From Vigna angularis (taxonomy: Eukaryota; Streptophyta; Magnoliopsida; Fabales; Fabaceae), in the NCBI RefSeq assembly GCF_016808095.1, contig NC_068975.1, positions 22,513,501 to 22,577,500 of the forward strand: a stretch of DNA of 64,000 nt. The letters are read 5' to 3'. The notes beneath the pieces were generated by a model. The model saw nothing but the letters and a program-made list of their open reading frames with translations. It was not told where the DNA came from and searched no databases. Below, in pieces: positions 11,601 through 24,280 of this stretch (within the stretch, counting starts at the first letter, position 1; each line of letters starts with the position of its first letter). The translations under genes were made by a program, and so were the position numbers.

Positions 11601-14600
11601 TTTCCTGAATGCAGTTTTTTCAAAGACAAAAACAAGTAGAAGTTGTTTCATGATTAACTTTTTCTGAATAAACTTGCGTTCACCAGGAGATTGCAAAACA
11701 AGGCGTTGGAGAAACTAGGCTGAAGCTCCTGTCAAACGTGAGCGGCGTTTTTGCACCTGGCGTCCTTACAGCTTTGATGGGATCAAGTGGAGCTGGAAAG
11801 ACCACTTTGATGGATGTTCTTGCTGGAAGGAAAACAGGAGGATATATTGAGGGTGAAATTAAAATATCTGGCTATCCCAAAGTGCAACAAACGTTTGCCA
11901 GAATTTCAGGATATGTTGAACAAAATGACATACATTCTCCTCAGCTTACAGTTGAGGAGTCCCTGTGGTTTTCTGCCTCATTAAGGCTTCCAAAGGAAGT
12001 GAGCATGGAGAAAAAGCTTGTAAGTTCCTTACTGAACCAGTGACAATAATGAATAACTTAGCAAACCTAATTATGATCAGATCATTGACATGGTGATCTC
12101 TTCTGCAGGAATTTGTTGAACAAGTAATGAAACTGGTGGAGCTTGACAGTTTAAGGAATGCTTTGGTTGGAATGCCTGGCAGTTCTGGCTTATCAACAGA
12201 GCAGAGAAAGAGGCTGACAATTGCAGTGGAGCTTGTAGCAAACCCTTCCATAATTTTCATGGATGAACCTACATCTGGACTTGATGCACGTGCAGCAGCC
12301 ATTGTTATGAGAACTGTTCGCAATACAGTTGATACTGGTAGAACAGTGGTGTGCACCATCCATCAGCCAAGTATTGATATATTTGAAGCATTTGATGAGG
12401 TTAGTTGTTCAATTACTATCTCCAGTCAATTTACCATTGTTATAACTAATGATTAGGTAGCTTATCTCAGAGGTCTAAACTTTGATTCTTCATTCTCAGT
12501 TACTTCTAATGAAACGTGGAGGACGAGTCATCTATGGAGGAAAGATTGGAAAGCAATCAGATGTCATGATAAAATATTTCCAGGTAACACTCTCTTCAAT
12601 CATTTCTTATATATTTTCACATTCCACTCCTTAGTAGTGTGAGAATCAGAATGCTTGAAGTAGAAATTTAGTTCATGGAATTTAAGCAAGCATCTTTTAG
12701 TTCATGGTTTTAAGCCACACAAGTAAGAACATGCTTCTGAAGAACATAGAAGAGCTGTGAGCAGATTAAACTCCATTCCTATTTGTTCTGCAGTCTCTTG
12801 AAGGAATCACACCAATCCCCAGTGGCTACAATCCAGCTACATGGATGCTTGAGATTACCACACCAGCTGTTGAACAGAAACTTGGTGTAGACTTTGCGGA
12901 AGTTTACGAAAATTCCGAACAATTCAGGTTCTGATTTATTTTCTTGTGTGCTACTGGCATGGTCTCCCTTAGATTTTTTCTATTTGAGGAACAGATAAGG
13001 TCTATGAATATGATCAACAATAGCAATAATAACACTTTTAATAACAAAAGCTCATCAGTTTTGAGAAATATAGAAATCATTAGGTAATCTTTCGCATAGA
13101 AAGATTGTTTTCCATGTGGGATTAATGATTCTGTCACGTCTTTACCTCAGGGGGGTGTTATCTTCTATTAAGGAACATGGTCAACCTCCTGCTGGCTCAA
13201 ATCCTTTGAAGTTTGACACAGTATACTCACAAAACACAATGGCACAATTTCTCAAGTGTTTATGGAAGCAGAATATAGTATACTGGAGGAGTCCACCCTA
13301 TAATGCAATGAGAATATTCTTTACAATAATATGCGCCCTGATATTTGGTACCGTATTTTGGAACATCGGCACAAAGAGGTATGCATTCTTCATAATCTCA
13401 TTTGCCATCAGAAAAAGTATCTTATCAATGAAAACAAAAGCAAAGGTATTTATGATAACCATGTCACTGAATGTTCTGCAGGGGAACAACACATGAAGTG
13501 TATGTAATTATGGGTGCACTCTTTTCTGCATGCCTTTTCCTTGGAGTAAACAATGCATCTTCTGTACAACCTGTTGTTTCAATAGAAAGGACAGTGTTTT
13601 ACAGGGAGAAAGCAGCTGGAATGTACTCTCCAATCTCATATGCAATGGCTCAGGTAGGTGCCATTTTACCAGGAACGATTTTCAAGGCTATGTTTCGTTT
13701 TCAGATTGCATATTTCACGGTTACTTTATCTTATTAACAGGGACTGGTGGAGATCCCATACGTTGCTGTTCAGACAATAGTATTTGGTGTGATCACATAC
13801 TACATGGTCAATTTTGAAAGGGATGCTGGTAAGATCTCATCCACCTTTACATCATAGAAAGAAGGACTTCTCACTCTAGCTCCATTAGTCATAACTCATT
13901 TAGTTTTACAAGATAGTAGTTGAAGATGTTCAACATGAATAAAATCTGTGGTCCCAGCTGCCAAATCTGAGAAATTTTCTACCTACATATTTATATTTTC
14001 TCATGTTGGATTCCTAAATTTGTCCTCAGACAAACCCTAACACAAGACTACGGCTTTTGTTCTCGAATGCAGGAAAGTTTTTGCTCTATCTTGTGTTCTT
14101 GTTCCTTACTTTCATGTACTTCACCTTCTACGGTATGATGGCTGTTGGAATTACACCTACCCAACACTTTGCAGCAGTTATTTCTTCTGCATTTTACTCT
14201 CTATGGAATCTTGTATCCGGGTTTCTTATTCCAAAATCTGTGAGTAAAACAGCTTATGTTTGTACATTAGATGTGTCTAACATTTTTATTATCTTGGCCT
14301 AATATGAACGAGTCTTGCAATGTTCCAGCATATTCCTGTATGGTGGATTTGGTTCCATTATCTCTGCCCAGTTTCATGGACACTTCGTGGCATTATCACA
14401 TCTCAGCTTGGCGATGTGGAAGAAATGATTCAGGGTCCTGGATTCCAAGGCACTGTCAAAGAGTATATTTCCGTTACTCTTGGATATGACCAAAGCATTA
14501 ATGGAATGTCATCAGTGTTGCTGTCAGTCATTGTGCTTATCTGCTTCAACATCCTCTTCTTTGGTTCCTTTGCCGTGTCAGTTAAAGTCTTGAACTTCCA

Positions 14601-14610
14601 AAAGAGGTGA
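5686..14610 (+). CDS. ABCG31: Full-size ABC transporter, G family (PDR type), ABCG31-like
   Basis: Plasma-membrane ATP-driven exporter with the reverse (NBD-TMD)x2 layout; ABCG31/PDR3 relatives move abscisic acid and pollen-coat steryl glycosides. Exons: 5686-6023, 6198-6318, 6729-6817, 7119-7203, 7595-7751, 7838-7914, 8013-8157, 8557-8858, 8948-9229, 10252-10568, 10658-10818, 10900-11003, 11101-11257, 11404-11579, 11687-12019, 12109-12399, 12500-12583, 12794-12927, 13151-13378, 13482-13653, 13741-13828, 14073-14239, 14329-14610. All phases agree and give 1429 aa, the expected size. NBD1: Walker [10 protein letters not shown] (189-197), signature VSGGQ (327-331), Walker B ALFMDE (347-352). 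NBD2: GSSGAGKTT (869-877), LSTEQ (976-980), [12 protein letters not shown] (996-1007). Each is followed by a hydrophobic TMD, and the C-terminus NFQKR is typical. Both nucleotide-binding sites look intact. Intron 9 (1022 bp) holds an old TRIM and telomeric repeats. An AATAAA lies near 14694. ABCG31 rather than another PDR is from remembered similarity. Confidence 0.92.
9400..10074 (-). mobile_element. Degenerate, rearranged TRIM retrotransposon in ABCG intron 9
   Basis: Three partial terminal repeats of the family seen intact at 33441-33825 are present: 9400-9518, a stub at about 9656-9682, and 9953-10074. Each full copy ends in ACTTCCAACA. A primer-binding-site remnant (GATACCATG on this strand) abuts the stub at about 9646-9654. 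About 270 bp of unrelated DNA with a telomeric tract separates the stub from the last copy. Divergence is much higher than in the 33.4-kb copy, so this insertion is older. No target duplication was found. Confidence 0.75.
9755..9790 (+). repeat. Interstitial telomeric repeat, (TAAACCC)5
   Basis: Five uninterrupted perfect copies of the plant telomere heptamer lie on the + strand, ending in ...CCCT|GGTCC. The tract sits within the intron of an active-looking gene and between broken TRIM terminal repeats, so it is interstitial. Such tracts can arise during double-strand break repair. Confidence 0.9.
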
Positions 14611-16343
14611 TTCAAGAATTTAGAGTTCAAGATCAGAGAAGACAATGCTAAACATCCATGATTGATGACTTTTACATTATTGGCCAATCTTCAAATAAAG
14701 TCATCAGGAACTAAAACATATGGAATTATGGACGGAGGGAGCATCACATGAAGTTCAGTCTATTATGGTGATCAAATCTTGCCATCTACCCTTTTCTTGT
14801 TTAGCTTGGCTCCTTTCTAAAATCAACTCTTGTAGAAGCTCCAATTTCTGTTCTTATTCTACCAATTTTTTATCCTTGTAAGCCAGCAATTAGGAAGAGT
14901 TTTCTTTACAAACGAATGCCAAACCTTTTCTGAAGGTATTCTTACCTGATTATCTGTTAAATTTCAGCTATGTACATGAAGTTATTAGTTATAAATATAC
15001 ATCATGTTGAGCTGAGTTTTTTTTCTTTTACTGTCAATTTAATACTGCATAATATAGTCAGAAGAAGACTAATATATGATATAAAAGTGTTCACCTAAAT
15101 TATATAAATATTCATAATACAAAATCAGAATACGTGCAATGTTTAATTGATTTATCCAAGAGATATCAAGGACTCTTAATAGAACACATGGTTGTTGGCC
15201 TTCTAGCACTGTCAGAAGGAAAAAGGAAAGAATGAAAATTTTGGGGAAGAATCAGTCTTCGCCATTATTTTAATAGCTAAAATGAACAGTGCATTTAATT
15301 GAAAAAATAAAGAGGGCATTTCGATCACTTCCATTGCAATATTAGCTACTACTGAAACATTAATTATTATAACTTTGCACTTCTCTTCAAAAATTAAAAT
15401 TACATTTCTAGATTCGAAGAATATAACTGTTCTTTAATATCCACGACTCCTGACCTATTGAGATACATCATAGGAGCATTTGGTTTTTGATGAAATTTAT
15501 ATGTCTATGTTTGGTGTTAATGGCCACTGGCCTCTTTGACTTGGAAGCTAATCTTCTCATAGTATTCTCTTATAGATATCTTCCTTCTCACTACATGTAA
15601 AAGATTTGAATGCTTTTTAAACTAGTGATGTTTAGAGAAATATTTATAGGAAAAACTAAAAAGGAAAAATGAGTTAGATTCTTTTGATGATGTAAAATCA
15701 AATGTTATAGAAAAAAAAAACCTTTTTCATTTAACTACTCTTAAAACTAAGACACTAAATTAATCTCACATTGTGAAACAGTTTCACACCTTTTTATCTT
15801 TTTTTTCCTTAAAATGTTAATTAAATGTTTTTTTTCTAAAACAAAGCATAAATACACGATTTTGCAGTTAATACTTATAAAACATTACGAGGATTAACAG
15901 ACAAATAATCAAGTACTCAAGTTAACATAGTCTCAAATATGAGCAGAAGAAAGAACTCAAAAAAAGAACTACCTGAACATTTGATAAACTGATCTGAGAG
16001 CTTATATTAAAATTTTCTGTGGAAAGTGATTACAGAGACTAAAACCAAAGATAGGGTTAGTTATTGCCAATGGATGAAGACAAAGCAACCCCTCCACCTG
16101 TATCCATACATAAATGACACAGAGGGACATTGATGTAGAAAATAAGTTATATACATTATTAAATCGGATGCTTCCATCTGTATATAAACTAGTAAACTAT
16201 GCAGCAATAAAGGGTCTGGTCAACCAGCACATGCAAAGCACACCCTGCCACTAAACTCCATATTCTGGTGTTCCATAAACTTCTGCTACCAAAAACTTCT
16301 GCTACCAAAAACTTCAAAGTTGAAGTCAAAGCCACCAAGAAGC
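14611..16343. other. Convergent intergenic region between ABCG and PRISE genes
   Basis: It contains the 3' flank of the ABCG gene (polyadenylation-like AATAAAG near 14694) and, at the right, the probable 3' UTR of the minus-strand reductase (about 16020-16343, less AT-rich). Nothing else coding or repetitive is recognised. Confidence 0.5.
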
Positions 16344-17516
16344 CTAGGGAATCAGCTTCTCATCTCTCATGCAATCAATCCAATACATTATTGAATTCAA
16401 TGTCTTGTACCGTTCACCAAAACCAAGTCCATCAACTTTGTCTCGGCTCCCCAAGAGTTTGAAAGGTAAACGAAACAAGGCATCTAAAAACTCCCAGTTG
16501 GCCATATTTTCCACAGTTGTATGAACCAACCCGTTTTCTTCCACAATCTCTTCCCAAACTTTCTGCTTCCCAGCCATGGCTCTTGAAAACCAAAAGTTTT
16601 CCACAAGCATGTCTTGCGGAACCTGCACCCCCAATTTCTTTCCAACAATTGGCCAAACCTCTTTCCAAGTGAAAGTTGGGCCATTGATTGAGTTGAAGGC
16701 TTGTCCATTGGTGGAAATTATGCCACTGTTTGTTGCTGCCCAAATGTGCTGATCAGCTACAAGCCTAGCATCTGATCCATCAATATAAGCCTCCTCCCAG
16801 CATTTTCTTGTCCCCCCAAACACAAAAGGTAGCCTTAAATGTTTACAAATAGCCCCATAAACACACAAGCTCCCCATGAAGTTATAAGTTGATCTGACAG
16901 AACTACCCAACAATAAACCAGGCCTATGCACAGACCAATTACCACTGAGTTTCTCAATGAGCAAATCTTCCAGGGCATAGTAGAAATTAAGGGATCTGCT
17001 CATTCTGGGGAACTCTTCATGGTAGCAGTAACAATGGAGCTTCTCTTCATCAAAGGGGGGATGCAGTGACACATAGTGCTTAGTTCCTGTCTGAAGGGAA
17101 ACATGCTTCAGACTCTTGGCTATTGAGAGCATAGAGTTCAAAGCATTGGACATCATGGCCTTGTTCTGGTCCCAACTTTCCTGAGTCTCTAATTGGAACT
17201 GGCTAGCCCATGTGACCCAGAACACATGAGTCACATCTTGTAAAGCAGACAGCTTCTTCTGGGTCTCCAAAGGGTTCAGCAAATTGCAAGAGATGAAATG
17301 GTAACAAGGGCTTATAAGGGTTGGTGGTGTTTCAGGCTTTCTAGCTATACCATAAACCTTCCAAGAAGGTTCCAAGAGTAGCAACCTCCTAGCCAACTCT
17401 CTCCCAACAAGTCCAGTGACCCCAAAGATGATAGCAACATGGTTTGTCTCCTCTGTGGTTGCCATTGCCATACGGGGGACTCTAGATGCCGACCCTTCTG
17501 CCCAAATTGAAACCAT
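16344..17516 (-). CDS. PRISE-type NADPH-dependent reductase (progesterone 5-beta-reductase / iridoid-synthase-like)
   Basis: Atypical short-chain dehydrogenase that reduces activated C=C bonds of enones with NADPH; family members act on progesterone, 8-oxogeranial and small enones, in the cytosol. The single open frame encodes 390 aa, close to the family's ~388. The Rossmann glycine motif GVTGLVG is at 32-38, then YGIARKP (55-61), the FWVTWAS core segment (99-105), and the catalytic pair: Lys in TGTKHY (K146) and Tyr in NFYYALED (Y179/Y180). Met1 has a good context (AAAATGG), but the 15 residues before Met16/Met18 add nothing conserved, so translation may begin at 17471 or 17465. It is transcribed toward the ABCG gene. 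The true substrate cannot be told from sequence; iridoids are not expected in legumes, so a general enone reductase is more likely. Confidence 0.92.
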   Translation of the reverse strand: MVSIWAEGSASRVPRMAMATTEETNHVAIIFGVTGLVGRELARRLLLLEPSWKVYGIARKPETPPTLISPCYHFISCNLLNPLETQKKLSALQDVTHVFWVTWASQFQLETQESWDQNKAMMSNALNSMLSIAKSLKHVSLQTGTKHYVSLHPPFDEEKLHCYCYHEEFPRMSRSLNFYYALEDLLIEKLSGNWSVHRPGLLLGSSVRSTYNFMGSLCVYGAICKHLRLPFVFGGTRKCWEEAYIDGSDARLVADQHIWAATNSGIISTNGQAFNSINGPTFTWKEVWPIVGKKLGVQVPQDMLVENFWFSRAMAGKQKVWEEIVEENGLVHTTVENMANWEFLDALFRLPFKLLGSRDKVDGLGFGERYKTLNSIMYWIDCMRDEKLIP

Positions 17517-20500
17517 TTTATACTAATGAATGTGATGCCTCATTTTGTGTATTTGGAACTTGGGTTGCAATAATGTGGACTTTCTAACTGCCCTAACACC
17601 CATCAACTTGTTTATAATGCTCTTCTTTTGAGGAGTGTTTCTGGGCTGGCATAGTTGTGACTTGTAAGGTAGAGAGGTTTGAGTTTAAAATTCCAAGTAA
17701 GATAGATGCTGGTTGTTGCCAATATAAGAGACATCAATGTCTTATTTTATAGAGCTCTTCAAATATGGCTACAAATATGTACTTTATCATCAACAACCAC
17801 ATTATTATATTATACTATAGTTAATGCCATTGCTTCAAACTACTTGTAGCTTCTGATAATGTTTGGTATAAAATTTGTTAGACAAAAAAATAATATCAAG
17901 TATGTACTTCATGATTGAATAAAATTTGACCAAAGCCACTTGCTAATTGAAAATAGGTGGAGAAATCAAGAGTGCTGAGTTCCAAACCCAACCGGCAGGT
18001 TATGGCAATGGCCGTTGCAACGTTGCTTTGCGGTCCCAAGCAAGTTATATATATATATAAACTCATTGACGTTATTATTTATATTCACATCTCAACTAAA
18101 CTCATTACATCAATAATTTATTAATATCCAAAATTAGAATTTGTCTTAATCTTAATATATTTTAGTCTATAAATTTTAAAAATAAATTAATATATTCATT
18201 TTAATTTAATTATATTAAATTTTTTTAATAAATTAAACGTGTATTTCAAATTAACATTTAAATTATTTACATTATTTACATTATTTAATATATTTCAAAC
18301 TTTAAAAATAAATTAATATAATCATATAAAATTTGTAACAATGCAAAAACTAACATAAAACATGTTTAATATATATAAAAATTAATATAATTAAATTAAA
18401 ATAAATATATTTATTCAATTTTAAAGTTAGTATAAAATATAAAAATTAAAAATATATTTAACCATTTCTTAATTGGTTACGTATTAAAATAGTGAGATTG
18501 TGCTATCAAAATCAAACAATATTATCGGTAATGTAAAACTCCACGTGACTTTCATGTTTGATAACAATCAAGGTACTTTTGCCGCGGTTACTTGTAATAT
18601 AGGTGACACTTGTTATTTAACATGCTTTTAATAAAAATAAATTGTCAATATCCTTTTATATTATCTACATACATCTCACGTATTAAAGAGACAATAAACA
18701 AAATAACAATATAACAATAAAGTCACTTAATTAAAAAAATTAAATAACATATATTCAATGGAACAATTTAGTTTTCTCAATACATAATAATAAATAAAAA
18801 TAATAATAATTGAAATTTAATTAAAAATACTAAAATTTAATGAGAAACTTAAAACTTAATTAATTCTAACAAAATATATATATATATATATATATAGATA
18901 TAGACACACACTTTTTTAAAAGTTCTAAACTGAAAATTCCTTAAAAGAAATAAACTAGTTTGGTTTATAAGTACATAAAAGAATATAGACGAGAGGATTT
19001 AAAAAACAAAATATGCAAATTGGTTTTAATATGAAACCTTTAATTTAGTATATTTTTTAGTTATTTTTATACATATTTATTTAAAAATTATTTATCTTTA
19101 GTTAGCCCTACCACTATGTAGTGCACCTTAAGAAATATGTTTGAATATATAGGGTTTATGATTCCAAGGGTGAATCATTATTATTATTTTCTTTTTTTTA
19201 ATTTGGAGGAAACCGTGTTCCCTCATTCTGTCGGAATAATAGTAATAATATGTAATAGTGGTGGGTCTTGAGTTCCACGTTTCAAAATTATATACACAAG
19301 TTAAAATTATTAATACCATATACCCTTTTTACTAAATAAAATAAAATAACTATGACAAATTAATAATCAGTAAACAAAATACTAATGAGTAATAACTGAT
19401 ATCTTCACTTATGAATCCATTATTTTTAAAGTATTTTTATTATTAATTTTCTTTTTTGTAACTTATAAAAATTGATAGTGATTTCACTCATTTTGTATCT
19501 TTAAATTAGGTACTGTATTTGAAATTATTTTCTTGAAATAAATAATCATATTATGAAAAAAATATTGATTGATTTAAAAATTGTAAGAAAATAATATTTA
19601 AATTATTAGAAAGGCAATACTTAATCAGCTTGTTGCCCACACCAAAAACTTATTACATAAAATTGAAAACACCAAACCCAATTTTTTGAACAATTTAAAA
19701 ATAAGAATTTTTACCATAACATTATTGTAAAGTATATGTTATTTTTGCTGATGTTTATGAAATAAAATTCTACCATCATTTAAAATCAACGGCATATTAA
19801 TAATTAATATTTTAAATAAAAGAGTAAATTATTGTTTTATAGATGGTTTAATTTAATAGGAGTGCTTCTTTTAGCAAGGAAAAAACAATAGGTTAGTAGA
19901 ACCATTATAATATAGTTGAGTTAGTTGAGGATTAGTTAAATCCGCTATTATAGTTAGATGCACATGTGATTAATTATTTTCTTAGTCTTTTCTTTTCTTT
20001 TGTAATTAATTTTTCTAAGTCTATTAAGTCAAAACGTTAATTGTATTAATTTTATCTGGGATAATGTGATTAATAGGAAAAAAAAAAGTTAATGCTAATA
20101 ATTACTGGATGCTTGCATAATAATGTTACTTTTTTAGTCCATTAAACACTTCTATTCATTAAATTAAATTCATGATTTTCGGAGGAAACTTTTTTCCTTG
20201 AACTTTTTTGTGTTCTATATTCGAAAATTGAGAATTTTTTATTTCCAACAGCCTAAGAGTGGAATCTCGTCTCTTTGAAAAAAACACATTAAAAAAGGTT
20301 AAAAAATTAAATATAAATATGAGTTATGATTTATAAAAAACATTTTTAAAAAATTGCGCATAATGTTCTATAATAAGTTTAATTTTACGTGATACTTATA
20401 TATTTTTTCTACATTATATATCAATAATAAATCACATAAGTGTGACTTTTATATCATAAGTTGCTTGAATGATAGTTCCACTATGTATATTTGCTCTTTA

Positions 20501-20939
20501 TTAGTTAAAAGTTTACTAAATATTTTATTATTTAACTTTCATTTTACAAATTTTATCAATCAATATTTTTACTATCATATTTTAATTTTTGCTTGATAAT
20601 ATTAATGTATTAAATTTATAATAGTTTTATTTTTCGCCTATCACAATTTTAATTTCCGCTTATTATATTAAATGTATAATAATGTTATCACTCAGTTTTA
20701 CTATCATATTTTATTACGATACAAAAAAATTCTAAGATTTTTTTGGAAAAAAAAGAAGTCATTACGATATCATTTTATTATTGTTTTTTAATTTTGTTCA
20801 TGACACGTTAACATGTCGTTAGATATTTATGTATTAATTGATAAAACTGGAATTGATTTATAGATCCATTTATGGTGATAATTATTTTAAAAATGAAATA
20901 AATTATATTGGGGGAGAATAAATGTTAAAAAAATTATAA

Positions 20940-20989
<50 letters not shown>

Positions 20990-21506
20990 ACAAAATGTAC
21001 ACACACAAAACTAAATAATAAATGTGTGATTAAATTTAAATAAAAATAATCATGATTGTTTCTGTTAATAAAAAAAATAGTAATGAGAAAGTTTGAAAAG
21101 AGAGTTTCTCTATAAAGGCAAGAAATAAGGAAAAACATGATACTTTATTCCGTGAGTATCTATTTTCTACATTGAGTGAAGAAAGATGTGATTATGGAGT
21201 AAGCGGGAAACATGGAAAAGGTGAAGAAAAGAGAAAAGGGGTTTCAAATTATCACCCTAAATGTCACACTGTTATGTGTATATACCTTATTATAGGGAAA
21301 CATCAAAGCTATGTTCTATGGTTCTCTGACATTCTGGTGGACCTCCAAGCTTTAGTTTCAAAGACACAACCATCCACCTAAAATTTGTGGTCTACCTTAG
21401 AATTTCACCCTACTCTATGCTTCATCTGTAACACAGATAATTAACACAGTCAAATCCACCATCATTTCATGTCAAAACTAATAAAGATGACCATAGTAAT
21501 GTAGCT
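17517..21506. other. AT-rich intergenic DNA, no gene seen
   Basis: About 4 kb of very AT-rich sequence. Simple repeats are (TA)n at about 18874-18895 and a compound (AT)n(GT)n tract at 20946-20989. The reductase promoter lies at its left edge, and the 3' flank of the CAX gene at its right. No bounded transposon is recognised. Confidence 0.55.
20946..20989. repeat. Compound microsatellite (AT)n(GT)n
   Basis: About 25 bp of alternating AT runs directly into about 18 bp of alternating GT. It is a typical polymorphic plant microsatellite with no sign of function. Confidence 0.9.
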
Positions 21507-24280
21507 TCATGCATTGGAATAGACAGATTTATACTTACTGATTAGTGGAGTTTTGAGAACAAAAAAGCATGCAGCAATGATCATGTAACACAGGAAAAGA
21601 ACCACTCCTTTCAGGTAGTGTGAAGTTCCATCCTATATCAGATGCAATAAGATCATGTTACAAAAAAGAAAGAAAATACATATGCAGAATGTGTTATGTT
21701 ATGCATAGTTTACCTGCAAAGTGAATGCTGTAACTATGATTGTAAAAGCAAGGCAGCCAGTTTCAAGGAGATTGAAATCCAAGTCCATTTCTATACCCAT
21801 TATCCATGCAACAACCACACTTAATGGAATCTGTCATTCATGATTAGTTTATCAAAATTTGGTGTCATCACATTATATATTTTCCACATTCACACCTTGC
21901 ATTATACACAATATTAACAACAGTTTAGCCTCACCACAAACATAGAAATTTGAGTTGCAGATCCCATAGCAACACCTAATGATATGTCCTGCATCATAAA
22001 TATATTTTTTAAGTTAAACACATTTGACAAGCTTAACCTTATATGCAAAATTGAGAATTATGCTTAGTAAAATAATTGATGTGGAAACCATACCAACTTG
22101 TTCTTGAAAGCGAAAATGATTGAGCCTGCATGCTCTGCAGCGTTTCCCACAATTGGTAACAAAATTATGCTAATGAAACTAACAGAAATGCCCCAAGAAT
22201 CTGAAGCAGCCTAGTTGAGCATGAAAGGATGATAACTCATTAATCTAAGTTCAAGCCTTTGAAATTTCTGAACATATGCACTTCAAGAATAATATAGGGA
22301 AAACACTTATTCATATGTACCTCAATGGTTGCAACAACATATTCAGAAAGCAGAGATATGACAAGTGTCATGCCAACCAACCAAGTAAATGCACTCCAAA
22401 ATCCTATCACAGCCTTCTCTTCTTCGTTTTCATCTTCCTGTGATCGAGTCACATGTTTAATTATCACTGTATCCAAAACTTACTATTATGTCAAAACACA
22501 AGAGTTTTTAACTAGGCCAACTTATTCTATAAAATATAAAGTGTCAAAGCTTGTTTTACATCCTCAATAAATCAAAGTTAGTGTCATATATTGAAGAGGA
22601 AATGTTATTTCTTTAGCAAAATTGTCGGAGTAAAGCTTATGAAATGTGCTGAAACAAGGGCAAAACATCAATCACCTCTTGTGCATCAAAAAATTGTCGA
22701 TGTGTTTTTAATTGGAAGAAGATGTATCCGGCATATGCTAGAAGCATAACAATGCTGCTTGCTCTGGATAATTGTAGATTGCTAGTGGCTATTGAATGAT
22801 ATTCTCCTGCTAAGGCATATCTGAACATTAATGGCAGCAAATGGCACAGCAACCCCAGCAACAAAACCAGTGAGTTTACATCTGCTTGTTTCTGCTCATT
22901 TGATCACCAAATAACAAAACAAATTAAGGGTCAGAAGCAAGAACATTAAACAGTGAGAAAATTTTCAAACTGAAACAGCATGATAAGAAGCATTGTGTAT
23001 TGTACTCTGTCATATATTTGCTCCTTCCTTAGGTTGGCTAAGCCTCCAAAAAGGAGGGAACTTCCAAGAACTAATAGCAGGTTTGAGAGAATGGAACCCA
23101 GCAGAGAGAGCTTCACAACATTTACTTTGTTTTGGTGAAGTGCTAGCAAAGATATGATCATCTCAGTTGCATTACCACAGGTTGCATTTAGAAGCCCTCC
23201 AACTGAAAAATATTCAATCACTTTTCACAATGTTGTTTAGAAAAATTTACTGCTGCCTTTTTTCTTCAATTTGAAAAAATTAAGGATTTTTATTGAACCA
23301 ATCCAACCCAAACATGTTAGATTGAAATCCTTTTAATTGGTTGAAACTCAAAACTCGATGTAATCTCACATAATTTCTCACATGTTAGGTGATTGGCTTT
23401 TGTAAGAAAAATTCTTTGTAAATATAGAGAACTTGAGTTAAAAATAAAGATTATTCTAATCTTCATTTCATCTTAATTAACCTTTAGAGAATCAAAGTTA
23501 AAAAAAGCACATTAACCTTTTAGTTATTATTATCCTGTACTTATTACCTAACTCTGTTTAATTTTCAATTGCATGTAGATGACGAACGAGAGATAACATG
23601 GTTTATAAACTTTTACCTGTGGGGCCAGTGTAATACGCAATTTGCCTTCAATTTTGAACGAAAAATCAAACAGATTCAGAGAATTAGAAACATGAACATC
23701 AAGATAATTTATTTGCAGTGACTACTACATAATCTTCAGATAGGAAGTCACATGCAAACTCACTCAGTAAGGAAGCTGACACGTTCAGCTAGAGGGGTGA
23801 GTCCAAGCAGGCTCAGAGCAAAAATCCAAGGCTACAGATGGTAGAAAATTAATCAAACACTTCATGCCACAACATTTTCATGTTAATGAACCATTCTTAC
23901 GTAGACTAATTAACATTATGGTATATATGGAAGAAGTAATAACTTGAAAATGATGAAACATTTTGTTTCATATATACACTTACCCTTCCAAGGCCATAAA
24001 AATCTGCAACAACAGCTAAAGGGACAGCAGGAAAAAGCACTGCAAGCTTAGTGCCGAAAACAACCTCTTTCAAATTTGCTGTGAAACTCCTAAGCCTTTG
24101 GCAGTGAAGTTTGGTGACCAGAAATGGACACTTCTTTGTCAAAGTTGAAGATGTGAGGTTGTTCTGTTCCTGTGGTGGGGGTGCTGCTGCTGTCTTTGCA
24201 CATGTTGCATTGCTGTTGTTACAAGGCTCAGTGTTCATCTCCAAGATGTTGAAGTCCTCCTCCATGGTGTGGTGTGCCAT
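21507..24280 (-). CDS. CAX: Vacuolar cation/proton exchanger (CAX, CAX1/3/4 group)
   Basis: Tonoplast antiporter that loads Ca2+ and other divalent metals into the vacuole against H+. Ten exons in transcription order: 23984-24280, 23764-23831, 23617-23645, 23006-23202, 22676-22891, 22321-22437, 22094-22210, 21935-21988, 21714-21830, 21507-21632. Phases agree and give 445 aa, normal for plant CAX. The hydrophilic N-terminus (about 1-67) corresponds to the autoinhibitory region. The two inverted ion-binding repeats are intact: GNATE (141-145) and GNAAEH (330-335). The acidic stretch EDENEEE (270-276) separates the halves of about 11 membrane segments. The C-terminus is uncertain: a strong GTAAGT donor lies in the last exon at 21533-21538, so a further short exon may replace the final residues. 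The group is judged from remembered similarity; the exact paralogue is not settled. Confidence 0.92.
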
